A stretch of DNA of 5,495 nt from Desulfobacteraceae bacterium (GTDB lineage Bacteria; Desulfobacterota; Desulfobacteria; Desulfobacterales; Desulfobacteraceae), in contig DAOWDR010000687.1 of NCBI GenBank assembly GCA_030638935.1, forward strand, positions 1 to 5,495, given 5' to 3'. A program made the position numbers and the translations under genes. The notes beneath the pieces were generated by a model that was not told the DNA's origin, made no database searches, and saw only the letters and a program-made list of their open reading frames with translations. The stretch's first letter is position 1. Every line of letters starts with the position of its first letter. This document shows, in pieces, positions 1 through 5,434 of the stretch.

Positions 1-693
1 GTGGGAGGGGTGATCCTCATCTCAAGGGTGCTGGGGTGGGACAGACCATTGACCGGAGCGGTGATGCTTTCCGTTGCCCTGGGCAACACCTCGTTTTTTG
101 GATATCCTGCCGTGGCTGCTTTTTTTGGGGAGGAGAACCTGAAATATGCCATCCTCTATGACCAGCTGGGATCCTTTCTGGCCCTGGCCACATTTGGTAC
201 CATTGTCATGTCGGTTTACGGCAGATCAACAAAGATATCGGTGAAAATGATTTTGCTGCGGATTGTATGCTTTCCGCCTTTTAGCGCCCTGGTTTTGGGA
301 CTATTGCTTGCCCGGGTTCCCATACCTCCCACCCCCCTTTTTATGCTCAAGGGACTTTCATCCACCCTGGTTCCCCTGGTGATTTTCAGCGTGGGAAGCC
401 AGCTCAGATTCCGCCAGCCCCTGTCCAATATAGGCCCCATCCTGATCACCATGGGGCTCAAGATGATTGTCTCCCCGATTATTGCCCTGGGGCTTCTCAT
501 GGTTTTGGGGATATCAGGGCCTGTTTTTCAGGTGGCAATCTTTGAAGCGGCCATGCCTTCAATGGTCATGGCGGGGATACTTGCTGCTGCGGGTAATCTT
601 AGGGCAGATGTGGCCAATGCCGCCATTGGGTACGGCATCCTTTTATCATTTGTGACCCTTCCACTTCTCTACTGGTTGATTGGTACAGGGTAA
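1..693 (+). CDS. AEC-family (auxin efflux carrier-like) transporter, C-terminal part
   Basis: This is the 3' part of a membrane transporter gene that enters from outside the window. The 230 visible residues are very hydrophobic and form about six to seven predicted transmembrane segments. The stretch around residues 25-40 (ALGNTSFFGYPAV) matches the Asn-Thr/Gly-Pro region typical of the AEC family in the BART superfamily, and the C-terminal FEAAMPSMVMAGILA segment fits the family's second pseudo-symmetric half. Known family members are about 300-320 residues, so roughly 70-90 N-terminal residues are missing. The GTG at position 1 is therefore probably an internal Val codon rather than the start. 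Family members export or exchange organic anions such as malate; the substrate cannot be read from the sequence. The gene appears more G+C rich by eye than the cyd operon. Its TAA directly abuts the stop codon of the convergent gene. The family call is fairly sure, the substrate unknown. Confidence 0.8.
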   Translation: MGGVILISRVLGWDRPLTGAVMLSVALGNTSFFGYPAVAAFFGEENLKYAILYDQLGSFLALATFGTIVMSVYGRSTKISVKMILLRIVCFPPFSALVLGLLLARVPIPPTPLFMLKGLSSTLVPLVIFSVGSQLRFRQPLSNIGPILITMGLKMIVSPIIALGLLMVLGISGPVFQVAIFEAAMPSMVMAGILAAAGNLRADVANAAIGYGILLSFVTLPLLYWLIGTG

Positions 694-1527
694 CTAGGTT
701 GCCGTAAGCAGTTTACAAAGGTGTTCGCTTAAAAACATGATGGCTTCAATGTCCAGGTGGTCCAAAGTGGTTTCGTCAAAGAGTAGTTTGGCATTCGCTT
801 CAAATCCTTCATTTTCATCCCAGAATAAGAGAGTAACAAAAATTTTGGGAAATACCCTGAACTGAAAGGCAAGATCCGGGGATTCATACCTGTCCTTTAC
901 ATTTATCCCCCCAGCATTTTTACAGGCAGTTTCAAGGGCCTCTCCACGGGAAGAAAATGTTTTTTTTAAGGGGGTTTCCACCTGGTCCCTCATTGAGACT
1001 ATTTTGGAGACGGTATTTGGAAATTCCTTAAAGCTTTTCATATTGCCGGTTGGTGAGCAGGTTCCTCCCCTGGCCATATGGATATAAATAAAGGTCTGCT
1101 CATTTCTTGTCAGATCGAATCCTGAATGGTCTGTGACCCGGTCTTTAGAAATGAGGACTGTCTGGTTAAAATAGGGGAGAATCATATGGGGGGTCCCCTT
1201 AAAGGGTCCTGCAGTACTACCGGTCTGAAGGCTGCCGCCGATTCTTTGGGCAACCTGTTCAAGGGTCATGGAACCGGCTTTTCCCTTTGCCAGGGTCAGG
1301 GCTTCGGCTGCCATATCTTTTTTAAGCCATTTGCCCTGTGCATATTGTTCGTTCAGTTCTTTCTGGGTTTTGTCCAGCAGGCCGGGATCAATGTGGGGGC
1401 AGTTTTGCAAAGGAAGTTTTTCCGATACCACCATGCCGGCAAAGGCGATACATGTGGTAAAGCCGCAGTCCTTACAATTGGTTTGCGGCAAAATTCTTAC
1501 ATAAAGGTCAACAACAGACAGGGCCAT
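694..1527 (-). CDS. Four-Cys Fe-S domain plus DUF3786 protein
   Basis: This encodes a predicted soluble 277-residue protein. Residues about 12-46 form a four-cysteine cluster domain, LPQTNCKDCGFTTC...NCP, with Cys18, Cys21, Cys26 and Cys43. The spacing resembles the putative [4Fe-4S] domain (PF04060) of RnfB and corrinoid/acetyl-CoA pathway Fe-S proteins. The remainder, about 90-272, looks like DUF3786, a domain of unknown function common in anaerobic Desulfobacterota and Clostridia. ATG at 1527 is chosen because a strong SD (AGGGAGG, 1533-1539) lies 5 nt upstream and the Fe-S domain begins shortly after. A start 13 codons further upstream (1566) would lie in the loop of a hairpin and has no SD. 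The gene is convergent with the AEC transporter without any intergenic base. Its reaction is unknown; a redox or corrinoid-related role is only inferred from the cluster domain. Confidence 0.82.
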   Translation of the reverse strand: MALSVVDLYVRILPQTNCKDCGFTTCIAFAGMVVSEKLPLQNCPHIDPGLLDKTQKELNEQYAQGKWLKKDMAAEALTLAKGKAGSMTLEQVAQRIGGSLQTGSTAGPFKGTPHMILPYFNQTVLISKDRVTDHSGFDLTRNEQTFIYIHMARGGTCSPTGNMKSFKEFPNTVSKIVSMRDQVETPLKKTFSSRGEALETACKNAGGINVKDRYESPDLAFQFRVFPKIFVTLLFWDENEGFEANAKLLFDETTLDHLDIEAIMFLSEHLCKLLTAT

Positions 1528-1532
1528 GGTTT

Positions 1533-1539
1533 CCTCCCT
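1533..1539 (-). promoter_or_regulatory. Ribosome binding site deciding the DUF3786 gene start
   Basis: The minus strand reads AGGGAGG followed by 5 nt and ATG at 1527. It fixes the start of the Fe-S/DUF3786 gene and is only 4 nt from the foot of the neighbouring hairpin, so folding of that hairpin could affect access to it. Confidence 0.75.
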
Positions 1540-1543
1540 AGAC

Positions 1544-1591
1544 AAAAGGCCGGAATAAGAACACATTAATTGGTTCTTATTCCGGCCTTTT
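1544..1591 (-). terminator. Strong hairpin between rubredoxin and DUF3786 genes
   Basis: A perfect inverted repeat has arms at 1544-1562 and 1573-1591 (AAAAGGCCGGAATAAGAAC and its complement), a 19-bp stem with a 10-nt loop. On the minus strand it lies 11 nt after the rubredoxin stop and ends in TTTT, so it can act as an intrinsic terminator for rubredoxin, though the T tract is short. The A-tract/T-tract flanks would also allow function on the plus strand. It lies directly ahead of the DUF3786 ribosome binding site, so an alternative is an attenuator or mRNA-stabilising structure in a shared transcript. Confidence 0.7.
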
Positions 1592-1602
1592 ATTTTAATG
1601 CA

Positions 1603-1764
1603 TCACGACTCTTTATCAAATTCTTCTTTGGATGCACCGCAGATGGGGCAGCACCAGTCATCGGGAAGATCTTCGAATTTGGTTCCCGGATCAATGTCGT
1701 TGTCAGGGTCGCCTTCTGCAGGGTCATACACATAACCGCAGGGTCCGCATACATATTTGTCCAT
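1603..1764 (-). CDS. rub: Rubredoxin
   Basis: This encodes a 53-residue rubredoxin, a soluble cytoplasmic one-electron carrier with a single Fe bound by four cysteines. The ligand pairs are visible: Cys6-x2-Cys9 in YVCGPCGYVYDP and Cys39-x2-Cys42 in WCCPICGASKEEF. The conserved core between them (PGTKFEDLPDDW) is also present, and the length is exactly that of classical rubredoxins, closely resembling those of Desulfovibrio from memory. Cys38 immediately before the second ligand pair is an extra cysteine where Val or Ala is usual. The ATG at 1764 follows an AAGGAG SD (1773-1778) by 8 nt. In anaerobes rubredoxin feeds rubredoxin:oxygen oxidoreductase, rubrerythrin or superoxide reductase; none of these is in the window. 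It lies 85 nt downstream of the small membrane ORF of the cyd operon, so it may be read through from there or use its own promoter. Confidence 0.96.
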   Translation of the reverse strand: MDKYVCGPCGYVYDPAEGDPDNDIDPGTKFEDLPDDWCCPICGASKEEFDKES

Positions 1765-1786
1765 AATAAAATCTCCTTAACTATTG

Positions 1787-1792
1787 ATTATA
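1787..1792 (-). promoter_or_regulatory. Possible -10 element for rubredoxin
   Basis: The minus strand has a perfect TATAAT about 23 nt upstream of the rubredoxin start, giving a predicted leader of about 16 nt that still includes the SD. No good -35 hexamer is seen at 16-18 nt spacing, and the region is A+T rich, so chance occurrence is quite possible. Confidence 0.3.
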
Positions 1793-1820
1793 ATTTAACC
1801 TGCAAACCATATCTTAACAA

Positions 1821-1846
1821 ATCATTTTTAAAGTGTAAAAAATGAT
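1821..1846 (-). terminator. Weak A+T hairpin after the cyd operon
   Basis: Inverted repeat ATCATTTTT (1821-1829) and AAAAATGAT (1838-1846) lies just past the stop of the 30-residue ORF in the minus direction. The stem is 9 bp but almost entirely A-T and lacks a proper T run after it, so termination would be leaky at best. If it is inactive, rubredoxin would belong to the cyd transcript. Confidence 0.3.
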
Positions 1847-1849
1847 CAA

Positions 1850-1942
1850 TTAAAATAGATCAGCTTTTTTAAGGGCAAATATAACGCCCTTATAAGATGC
1901 AATTATCAAAACAACATACAGTATCAAAAGTATTGTACTCAT
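1850..1942 (-). CDS. 30-residue single-helix membrane peptide after cydB
   Basis: A short ORF encodes MSTILLILYVVLIIASYKGV followed by IFALKKADLF. Residues about 4-24 form one hydrophobic helix and the tail is positively charged (KK). The SD AAGGAA (1952-1957) lies 9 nt before the ATG, and the ORF starts 60 nt after cydB on the same strand. Known bd oxidases carry single-helix small subunits of about 30-40 residues, such as CydX (encoded after cydB in E. coli) and CydS in Geobacillus. Size, topology and position suggest the same role here: stabilising the heme-bearing CydA core. I do not recognise a sequence signature of either family, so the assignment is by context. Codons 17-24 also contain a 7-bp inverted repeat (1870-1876 with 1886-1892). 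Coding is likely but not proven. Confidence 0.62.
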   Translation of the reverse strand: MSTILLILYVVLIIASYKGVIFALKKADLF

Positions 1943-2002
1943 TAATATAATTTCCTTTTTTTATGGCAGTTTATCTATATCCTAGGGCAAAATAAGTCCT
2001 GA

Positions 2003-3151
2003 TTAATAAGACTCTTCATTGGTTACTTCATCCACCGTCAGCTTTTTTGCATCCATGAGTTTCCAGACATAGACAACATAGCCAAGGACAAGGGGTATCC
2101 CAAGTGCAACATAGGTCATGATTCTCAAGGTCAACATGGAGGAGGACGCATTATAGATGGTAAGACTTGATTGGAGATCAAGTTTTGAAGGATAAAATGC
2201 TGTGTTATTAAATGCAGGCAGACAGAGTACAACAAGACCTACCAGCACAGTGCCCAATCCGCTGAACCATATTCCTTTATTACTTTTTTTGAATGAGGAT
2301 GAAAGGACACCGTATAATACAAGAATTATTCCGGAGAGCAGCATTATAAGCAGATGGGGCATGGCCAAAAGATTTGATAAATATTTGGAAGATACGATGG
2401 AAACCGTCCCCTCATTATCTACACCAAATCCCTTCATGAATAGGATAGAGATAAGCAGATAAAGCAAAAAGGGCAGGGCAATAAGAAAACTATTCCAGGC
2501 TTGCTTGCGTAACCGTGATTCAAGATCCGGGGTTGAACCAAGATCAATGCTGTTTAAAAGGTATAATGCACCCAAAACCCTGGCATTAAAGACAAGAAAA
2601 ATTCCAAGGGAAAGATTGAAAAGAGAAAAAGCCGCTTCAAGGCCCCTCAGGTTGATCCCCAATAGGGTGTAATCCCAGGTTACCCTGTTGTACAGGTCCA
2701 GTGTGAAATTTGAGCCTGTATAGAAAGTCCCCACGGCAGCTCCGATCAGCAAAATTCCGACGGAGCCGTTTATAAAAAGAAATCCTTCATATACGGTTGA
2801 CCCCAAAAGGTTGTTGGGCTTTTTCCTATATTCATAGCTTACCGCCTGAATAATAAATGAAAAGAGAATCAGCATCCATACCCAGTAGGCACCGCCGAAA
2901 CTGGTTGCATAAAATTTAGGGAAAGCGGCAAATAAGGCACCGCCAAACAGGACAAGGGTTGTAAACGGCATTTCCCATTTGCGGCCAAGCGAAGTTACCA
3001 CCAATGATTTTTCTATATCGGTTTTAGCGATTTGCCACAAAAGAGTCTGCCCCCCCTGGACAAAGGTAAGAAACAAGAAAAGAGCACCAACAATGGAACA
3101 AATTATCCACCAAAGCTGTTGCAAGGTTGCATAGTCAAGGTTTGAAATCAT
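2003..3151 (-). CDS. cydB: Cytochrome bd quinol oxidase subunit II
   Basis: This encodes a 382-residue polytopic membrane protein, the structural partner of CydA in cytochrome bd. About eight to nine hydrophobic segments are visible. Family landmarks include LQQLWW near the N terminus, GGALFAAFPKFYATSFGGAYW (residues about 72-92), SYEYRKK after the third helix and RGLEAAFSLFNLSLGIFLVFNAR in the middle. It belongs to the divergent type with FVQGGQT (residues 30-36) where E. coli has the TDGFDMG motif, and RKWEMP (57-62) where E. coli has HWDGN. From memory this resembles Bacteroidota enzymes. ATG at 3151 is chosen: the SD GGAGG (3161-3165) lies 9 nt upstream and the start follows the cydA stop by one base. 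An ATG at 3175, eight codons earlier, lies inside cydA without a good SD. It is translationally coupled to cydA. Confidence 0.95.
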   Translation of the reverse strand: MISNLDYATLQQLWWIICSIVGALFLFLTFVQGGQTLLWQIAKTDIEKSLVVTSLGRKWEMPFTTLVLFGGALFAAFPKFYATSFGGAYWVWMLILFSFIIQAVSYEYRKKPNNLLGSTVYEGFLFINGSVGILLIGAAVGTFYTGSNFTLDLYNRVTWDYTLLGINLRGLEAAFSLFNLSLGIFLVFNARVLGALYLLNSIDLGSTPDLESRLRKQAWNSFLIALPFLLYLLISILFMKGFGVDNEGTVSIVSSKYLSNLLAMPHLLIMLLSGIILVLYGVLSSSFKKSNKGIWFSGLGTVLVGLVVLCLPAFNNTAFYPSKLDLQSSLTIYNASSSMLTLRIMTYVALGIPLVLGYVVYVWKLMDAKKLTVDEVTNEESY

Positions 3152-3152
3152 T

Positions 3153-4688
3153 TTAATGTCCCTCCGAAGGTCCAATGGATATTTGTTTCAGCATGATTGT
3201 TATTTCAGCAGCAAGTAAAATGGTAAATAATCCTAAAAACATAAAGAAGGTAATCTGGACATTGCTGGCTGCAAGATTAGTTGTTGATACCTTAACCGGC
3301 AATAGGCCGTAAATTGCCCAGGGCTGGCGGCCAACCTCCGCCACAACCCATCCGGACTGCTGGGCCATTAAACCAAGAAAACTAGATATTAAACCAATGG
3401 GCAGCAGCCATTTTTTTTGGGTTAAAGAATCTTTCAGGCCATAAAAAAGAAAGAGAGCAAAAAGAACGGGAAAGAATGAACCTAGGGTCACCATGATATG
3501 AAAAGCATAGTAGGGAATAGCAACCGATGGAACCGCTTCTTCGGGTTTGTCCAGATATCCGTAACCCATGTATGCCTGGTTTTCCCTGAATTTTTCCAAT
3601 GAAAGTTCTGCTTTTTGGCTATTGTTTTCTTTGCGGGCCTGTTTAAACAGTGCAAGGTCATTTATTGCTTTTTTGCCTTTAGCCATTTTTGATTCAACAC
3701 TTTCGATTCCTTGTTCTTCATTCCCATACACAAGGTCATCAATCCCGGGTACAAATGAGTTAAGGGAACGATTTGCCAAAAGAGAAAGAAGATATGGGAT
3801 TTCAATTTTCATGAGAAAAGGTTCCAGGTTGTCTCCTGGCTTTTTGTCAGGGTTGAGGATTCCTGCAGCAACAATGGGAGCCTTTGTCTCTCCCTTGTAT
3901 AGTCCTTCAATGGCAGCAAGCTTCATTGGCTGTTTCTGGGCCACTTCATAGGCGGATTCATCTCCTGTAAATACAACATAGCTGGAAGAAAGCAGGCCAA
4001 ATACAGAGGCCACAATAATGGATCTTTTAGCCATTTGAATATGTCTTTTTCTTATAAGATACCAAGAAGAGATGGTCAGTACGAATAAAGAGGCAAATAA
4101 AAATCCGGAACTTGAGGTGTGAACAAATTTAGAAACCGCCACAGGGTTAAAAACAACCTGGGCAAAACTGTCCACCTCAAATCGGGCTGTTTCAGGATTA
4201 AAGATCATTCCAACGGGATTTTGCATCCAGCCGTTGGCCACAAGTATCCATATGGCTGAAAGATTTGAACCTACTGCGACCATCCAGGTGGAAAAAAGAT
4301 GAAACCGTTTTGAAACCCTGTTCCATCCGAAAAACATGACAGCAAAAAAGGTTGCTTCAAGAAAAAAAGCAAAAAGACCCTCAATGGCAAGGGGAGCACC
4401 AAAAATATCCCCGACTATCCATGAATAATTGGACCAGTTGGTTCCAAATTGAAATTCAAGAATGATTCCCGTTGCAACTCCAATGGCAAAATTAATTCCA
4501 AACAGGGTCATCCAGAATTTTGTAAGGGACCGCCATTCCTTGTTTCCTGTTTTGACATAAATAGATTCAAAAAAGGCGCATAAAAAAGAAAGTCCCAGTG
4601 TTAGCGGAACAAAGATCCAGTGGTACATGGCAGTAAGAGCAAATTGAGCTCTGGCCCAGCTTACCATGCTCAAATCAATATCGACCAT
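3153..4688 (-). CDS. cydA: Cytochrome bd quinol oxidase subunit I
   Basis: This 511-residue membrane protein carries the three hemes and the quinol site of cytochrome bd, which oxidises quinol and reduces O2 to water without proton pumping. Visible key residues, with E. coli equivalents from memory, are His23 (His19, high-spin heme ligand) in ALTAMYHWIFVPLTLGL; Glu103 and Glu111 (Glu99, Glu107) in APLAIEGLFAFFLEATF; His190 (His186) in KFVHTSSSG and Met399 (Met393) in FHIMV, the two heme b558 ligands; Lys256 and Glu261 (Lys252, Glu257) in the quinol loop; and GRQPW at 453-457. The loop from about 243 to 385 is long, as in E. coli. His397 sits where E. coli has Arg391. The start at 4688 follows SD AGGAGG (4695-4700) by 6 nt. 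It is preceded by the DUF4492 gene with a 45-nt gap and followed by cydB after one base. Confidence 0.98.
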   Translation of the reverse strand: MVDIDLSMVSWARAQFALTAMYHWIFVPLTLGLSFLCAFFESIYVKTGNKEWRSLTKFWMTLFGINFAIGVATGIILEFQFGTNWSNYSWIVGDIFGAPLAIEGLFAFFLEATFFAVMFFGWNRVSKRFHLFSTWMVAVGSNLSAIWILVANGWMQNPVGMIFNPETARFEVDSFAQVVFNPVAVSKFVHTSSSGFLFASLFVLTISSWYLIRKRHIQMAKRSIIVASVFGLLSSSYVVFTGDESAYEVAQKQPMKLAAIEGLYKGETKAPIVAAGILNPDKKPGDNLEPFLMKIEIPYLLSLLANRSLNSFVPGIDDLVYGNEEQGIESVESKMAKGKKAINDLALFKQARKENNSQKAELSLEKFRENQAYMGYGYLDKPEEAVPSVAIPYYAFHIMVTLGSFFPVLFALFLFYGLKDSLTQKKWLLPIGLISSFLGLMAQQSGWVVAEVGRQPWAIYGLLPVKVSTTNLAASNVQITFFMFLGLFTILLAAEITIMLKQISIGPSEGH

Positions 4689-4733
4689 TTTTTTCCTCCT
4701 ATTTAAGTGAAGTAATATTTTGTATTAAAGAGA

Positions 4734-4976
4734 TCATTTGCTTGGGTTAGCATTTTTCGTGATTTGTTCAAGAACATAATTTGTTTTTTCTTCATCGGTT
4801 TGAAAGTTTGTATTCAGAAAGTTTGGAAAGAAAAAAAGTTTTAGTATCACAAACATCACAAAAAGCTTTACCAGAATGATTTTCCAGAGTTTTTTCCCAA
4901 TAGTCATTCCACTAAAGCCATCACGATAAAATGTATAGATATTGTTGATAACTTTTATTGAATTATTTTTTTTCAA
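4734..4976 (-). CDS. DUF4492 small membrane protein linked to cydA
   Basis: This encodes an 80-residue protein with an N-terminal polar part, the core FYRDGFSGMTIGKKLWKIIL (residues 17-36), one strongly hydrophobic segment (about 33-51, ending KLFFFPNFL) and a charged tail. Length and core match DUF4492, a family of about 70-85 residues that, from general knowledge, is typically encoded next to cydA in Bacteroidota and Campylobacterota. The function is not established; a role in assembly or as an extra small subunit of cytochrome bd is inferred from this linkage. The only sensible start is TTG at 4976, preceded by AGGA (4988-4991) 11 nt upstream; the frame stays open upstream but has no ATG nearby. 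The next in-frame ATG is Met25, inside the conserved core. Weak initiation may keep its level low. The gene is notably A+T rich compared with its neighbours. Confidence 0.88.
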   Translation of the reverse strand: MKKNNSIKVINNIYTFYRDGFSGMTIGKKLWKIILVKLFVMFVILKLFFFPNFLNTNFQTDEEKTNYVLEQITKNANPSK

Positions 4977-4987
4977 ACTTTTGTATG

Positions 4988-4991
4988 TCCT
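4988..4991 (-). promoter_or_regulatory. Weak ribosome binding site for the TTG start of DUF4492
   Basis: AGGA lies 11 nt ahead of the TTG at 4976; a second purine run, AAGGAAA (4993-4999), is too far away (16 nt) for good initiation. Together with the TTG codon this predicts modest translation compared with cydA and cydB, which have full SD sequences. Confidence 0.4.
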
Positions 4992-5000
4992 GTTTCCTTG

Positions 5001-5026
5001 GTTATCCCGGGTTTTGACCGGGCAAC
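5001..5026 (-). other. G+C-rich hairpin between wHTH and DUF4492 genes
   Basis: Inverted repeat CCCGG (5006-5010) and CCGGG (5018-5022) with a 7-nt loop is extended by GTT/AAC pairs across a small bulge (5001-5003 with 5024-5026). In the minus-strand transcript it lies just after the winged-helix stop codon and is not followed by a T run, so it is not a classical terminator. It could be an RNA processing or stability element, or a partial operator. Confidence 0.4.
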
Positions 5027-5030
5027 TCTC

Positions 5031-5201
5031 TTAAACAAGTGAATAATAACATCGTTTGGGGGAAATGATTTCGCCTTTTTTCTTCAGGGATTTAATGATC
5101 TTTGATACCTCTTTACTCTCGATATTCAAGGCCTTTGCAATGTCGCCGGGGCGAACAGGCTTGCCAGCTGTTTTCATTGCGTTTAATACATCTTTTTCCA
5201 T
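5031..5201 (-). CDS. Small winged helix-turn-helix DNA-binding protein
   Basis: This encodes a 56-residue basic protein, too short for many gene finders. The predicted order is helix 1 (residues 2-12, EKDVLNAMKTA), helix 2 (18-25, RPGDIAKAL), recognition helix (28-42, ESKEVSKIIKSLKKK) and a beta wing (44-55, EIISPKRCYYSL). This is a complete minimal winged helix, with no ligand or dimerisation domain. A strong SD, AAGGAG (5207-5212), lies 5 nt before ATG 5201, supporting translation. It is the first gene of the proposed cyd operon, 54 nt ahead of DUF4492, so it may be an autoregulator of the operon; target and signal are unknown. One cysteine (Cys51) in the wing might be a redox handle, which is speculation. 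Similar stand-alone proteins with RPGDIA and SPKRCYY motifs are, from memory, widespread in Desulfobacterota and Clostridia. Confidence 0.85.
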   Translation of the reverse strand: MEKDVLNAMKTAGKPVRPGDIAKALNIESKEVSKIIKSLKKKGEIISPKRCYYSLV

Positions 5202-5248
5202 GTATGCTCCTTTTCAGATACAGTTTTTTGAATTTCTGTATTTTGAAA

Positions 5249-5264
5249 AGCAATTAGTATGCCA
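5249..5264 (-). promoter_or_regulatory. Sigma-54 (RpoN) -24/-12 promoter of the wHTH-DUF4492-cydAB operon
   Basis: The minus strand reads TGGCATACTAATTGCT. Against the consensus TGGCACG-N4-TTGCW it matches TGGCA, TTGC and the final W, with the invariant GG (-25/-24) and GC (-13/-12) dinucleotides separated by the required 10 bases. Transcription would start near 5238, leaving a leader of about 37 nt that contains the SD of the winged-helix gene. Sigma-54 promoters need an AAA+ enhancer-binding protein bound upstream; a palindrome about 200 bp upstream is a candidate site. Confidence 0.75.
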
Positions 5265-5314
5265 TATCTGCCAGGACCAAGTGTAAGAAAATTAAGATTT
5301 CTTGAAAATAAATT

Positions 5315-5343
5315 AGCATAAACAATTCATTGGGGGTTTTCAA
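5315..5343 (-). promoter_or_regulatory. Candidate sigma-70 promoter upstream of the sigma-54 promoter
   Basis: On the minus strand TTGAAA (5338-5343) and TATGCT (5315-5320) are separated by exactly 17 nt, matching five and four of six consensus bases. Transcription would begin near 5308, giving a leader of about 107 nt. It could supply basal expression alongside the sigma-54 promoter. The region is A+T rich, so chance is possible. Confidence 0.35.
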
Positions 5344-5401
5344 GGAGATTTTATCCCATTGGCTAAAAAAAAGGGGAGCCGAGGCAAATGGAAAATAGGG
5401 T

Positions 5402-5407
5402 ATTATA
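5402..5407 (-). promoter_or_regulatory. Isolated TATAAT -10-like hexamer
   Basis: A perfect TATAAT reads on the minus strand, with only a poor hexamer (TTCCAG) at 17-nt spacing upstream. The large palindrome is centred about 43 bp upstream of it, a position that could suit activation, but support is thin. Confidence 0.2.
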
Positions 5408-5434
5408 CTGTCTCTTTTGCATCGCTGGAACAAT

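Noticed and set aside
1126..1569. 147-codon plus-strand ORF opposite the DUF3786 gene
   Set aside because: Antisense shadow; the minus-strand protein has an Fe-S motif and SD, this one has neither.
1570..1845. 91-codon plus-strand ORF opposite rubredoxin
   Set aside because: It overlaps an unambiguous rubredoxin gene on the other strand and the start of the 30-residue ORF's terminator region; no SD or family resemblance.
1870..1892. Hairpin TAAGGGC / GCCCTTA as a terminator
   Set aside because: It lies inside the small membrane ORF and on the minus strand is followed by A residues rather than T residues; the T run is on the wrong side for either strand.
3152..3175. Upstream ATG at 3175 as the cydB start
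   Set aside because: The ATG at 3151 has a GGAGG SD at ideal distance and follows the cydA stop by one base, and its product begins like other CydB proteins.
5056..5286. 76-codon plus-strand ORF across the winged-helix gene
   Set aside because: Antisense shadow of the better-supported winged-helix gene, with no SD and low-complexity aromatic composition.
5355..5385. GGCT / AGCC inverted repeat with A8 run as a terminator
   Set aside because: Only 4 bp of stem with the homopolymer in the loop rather than after the stem.
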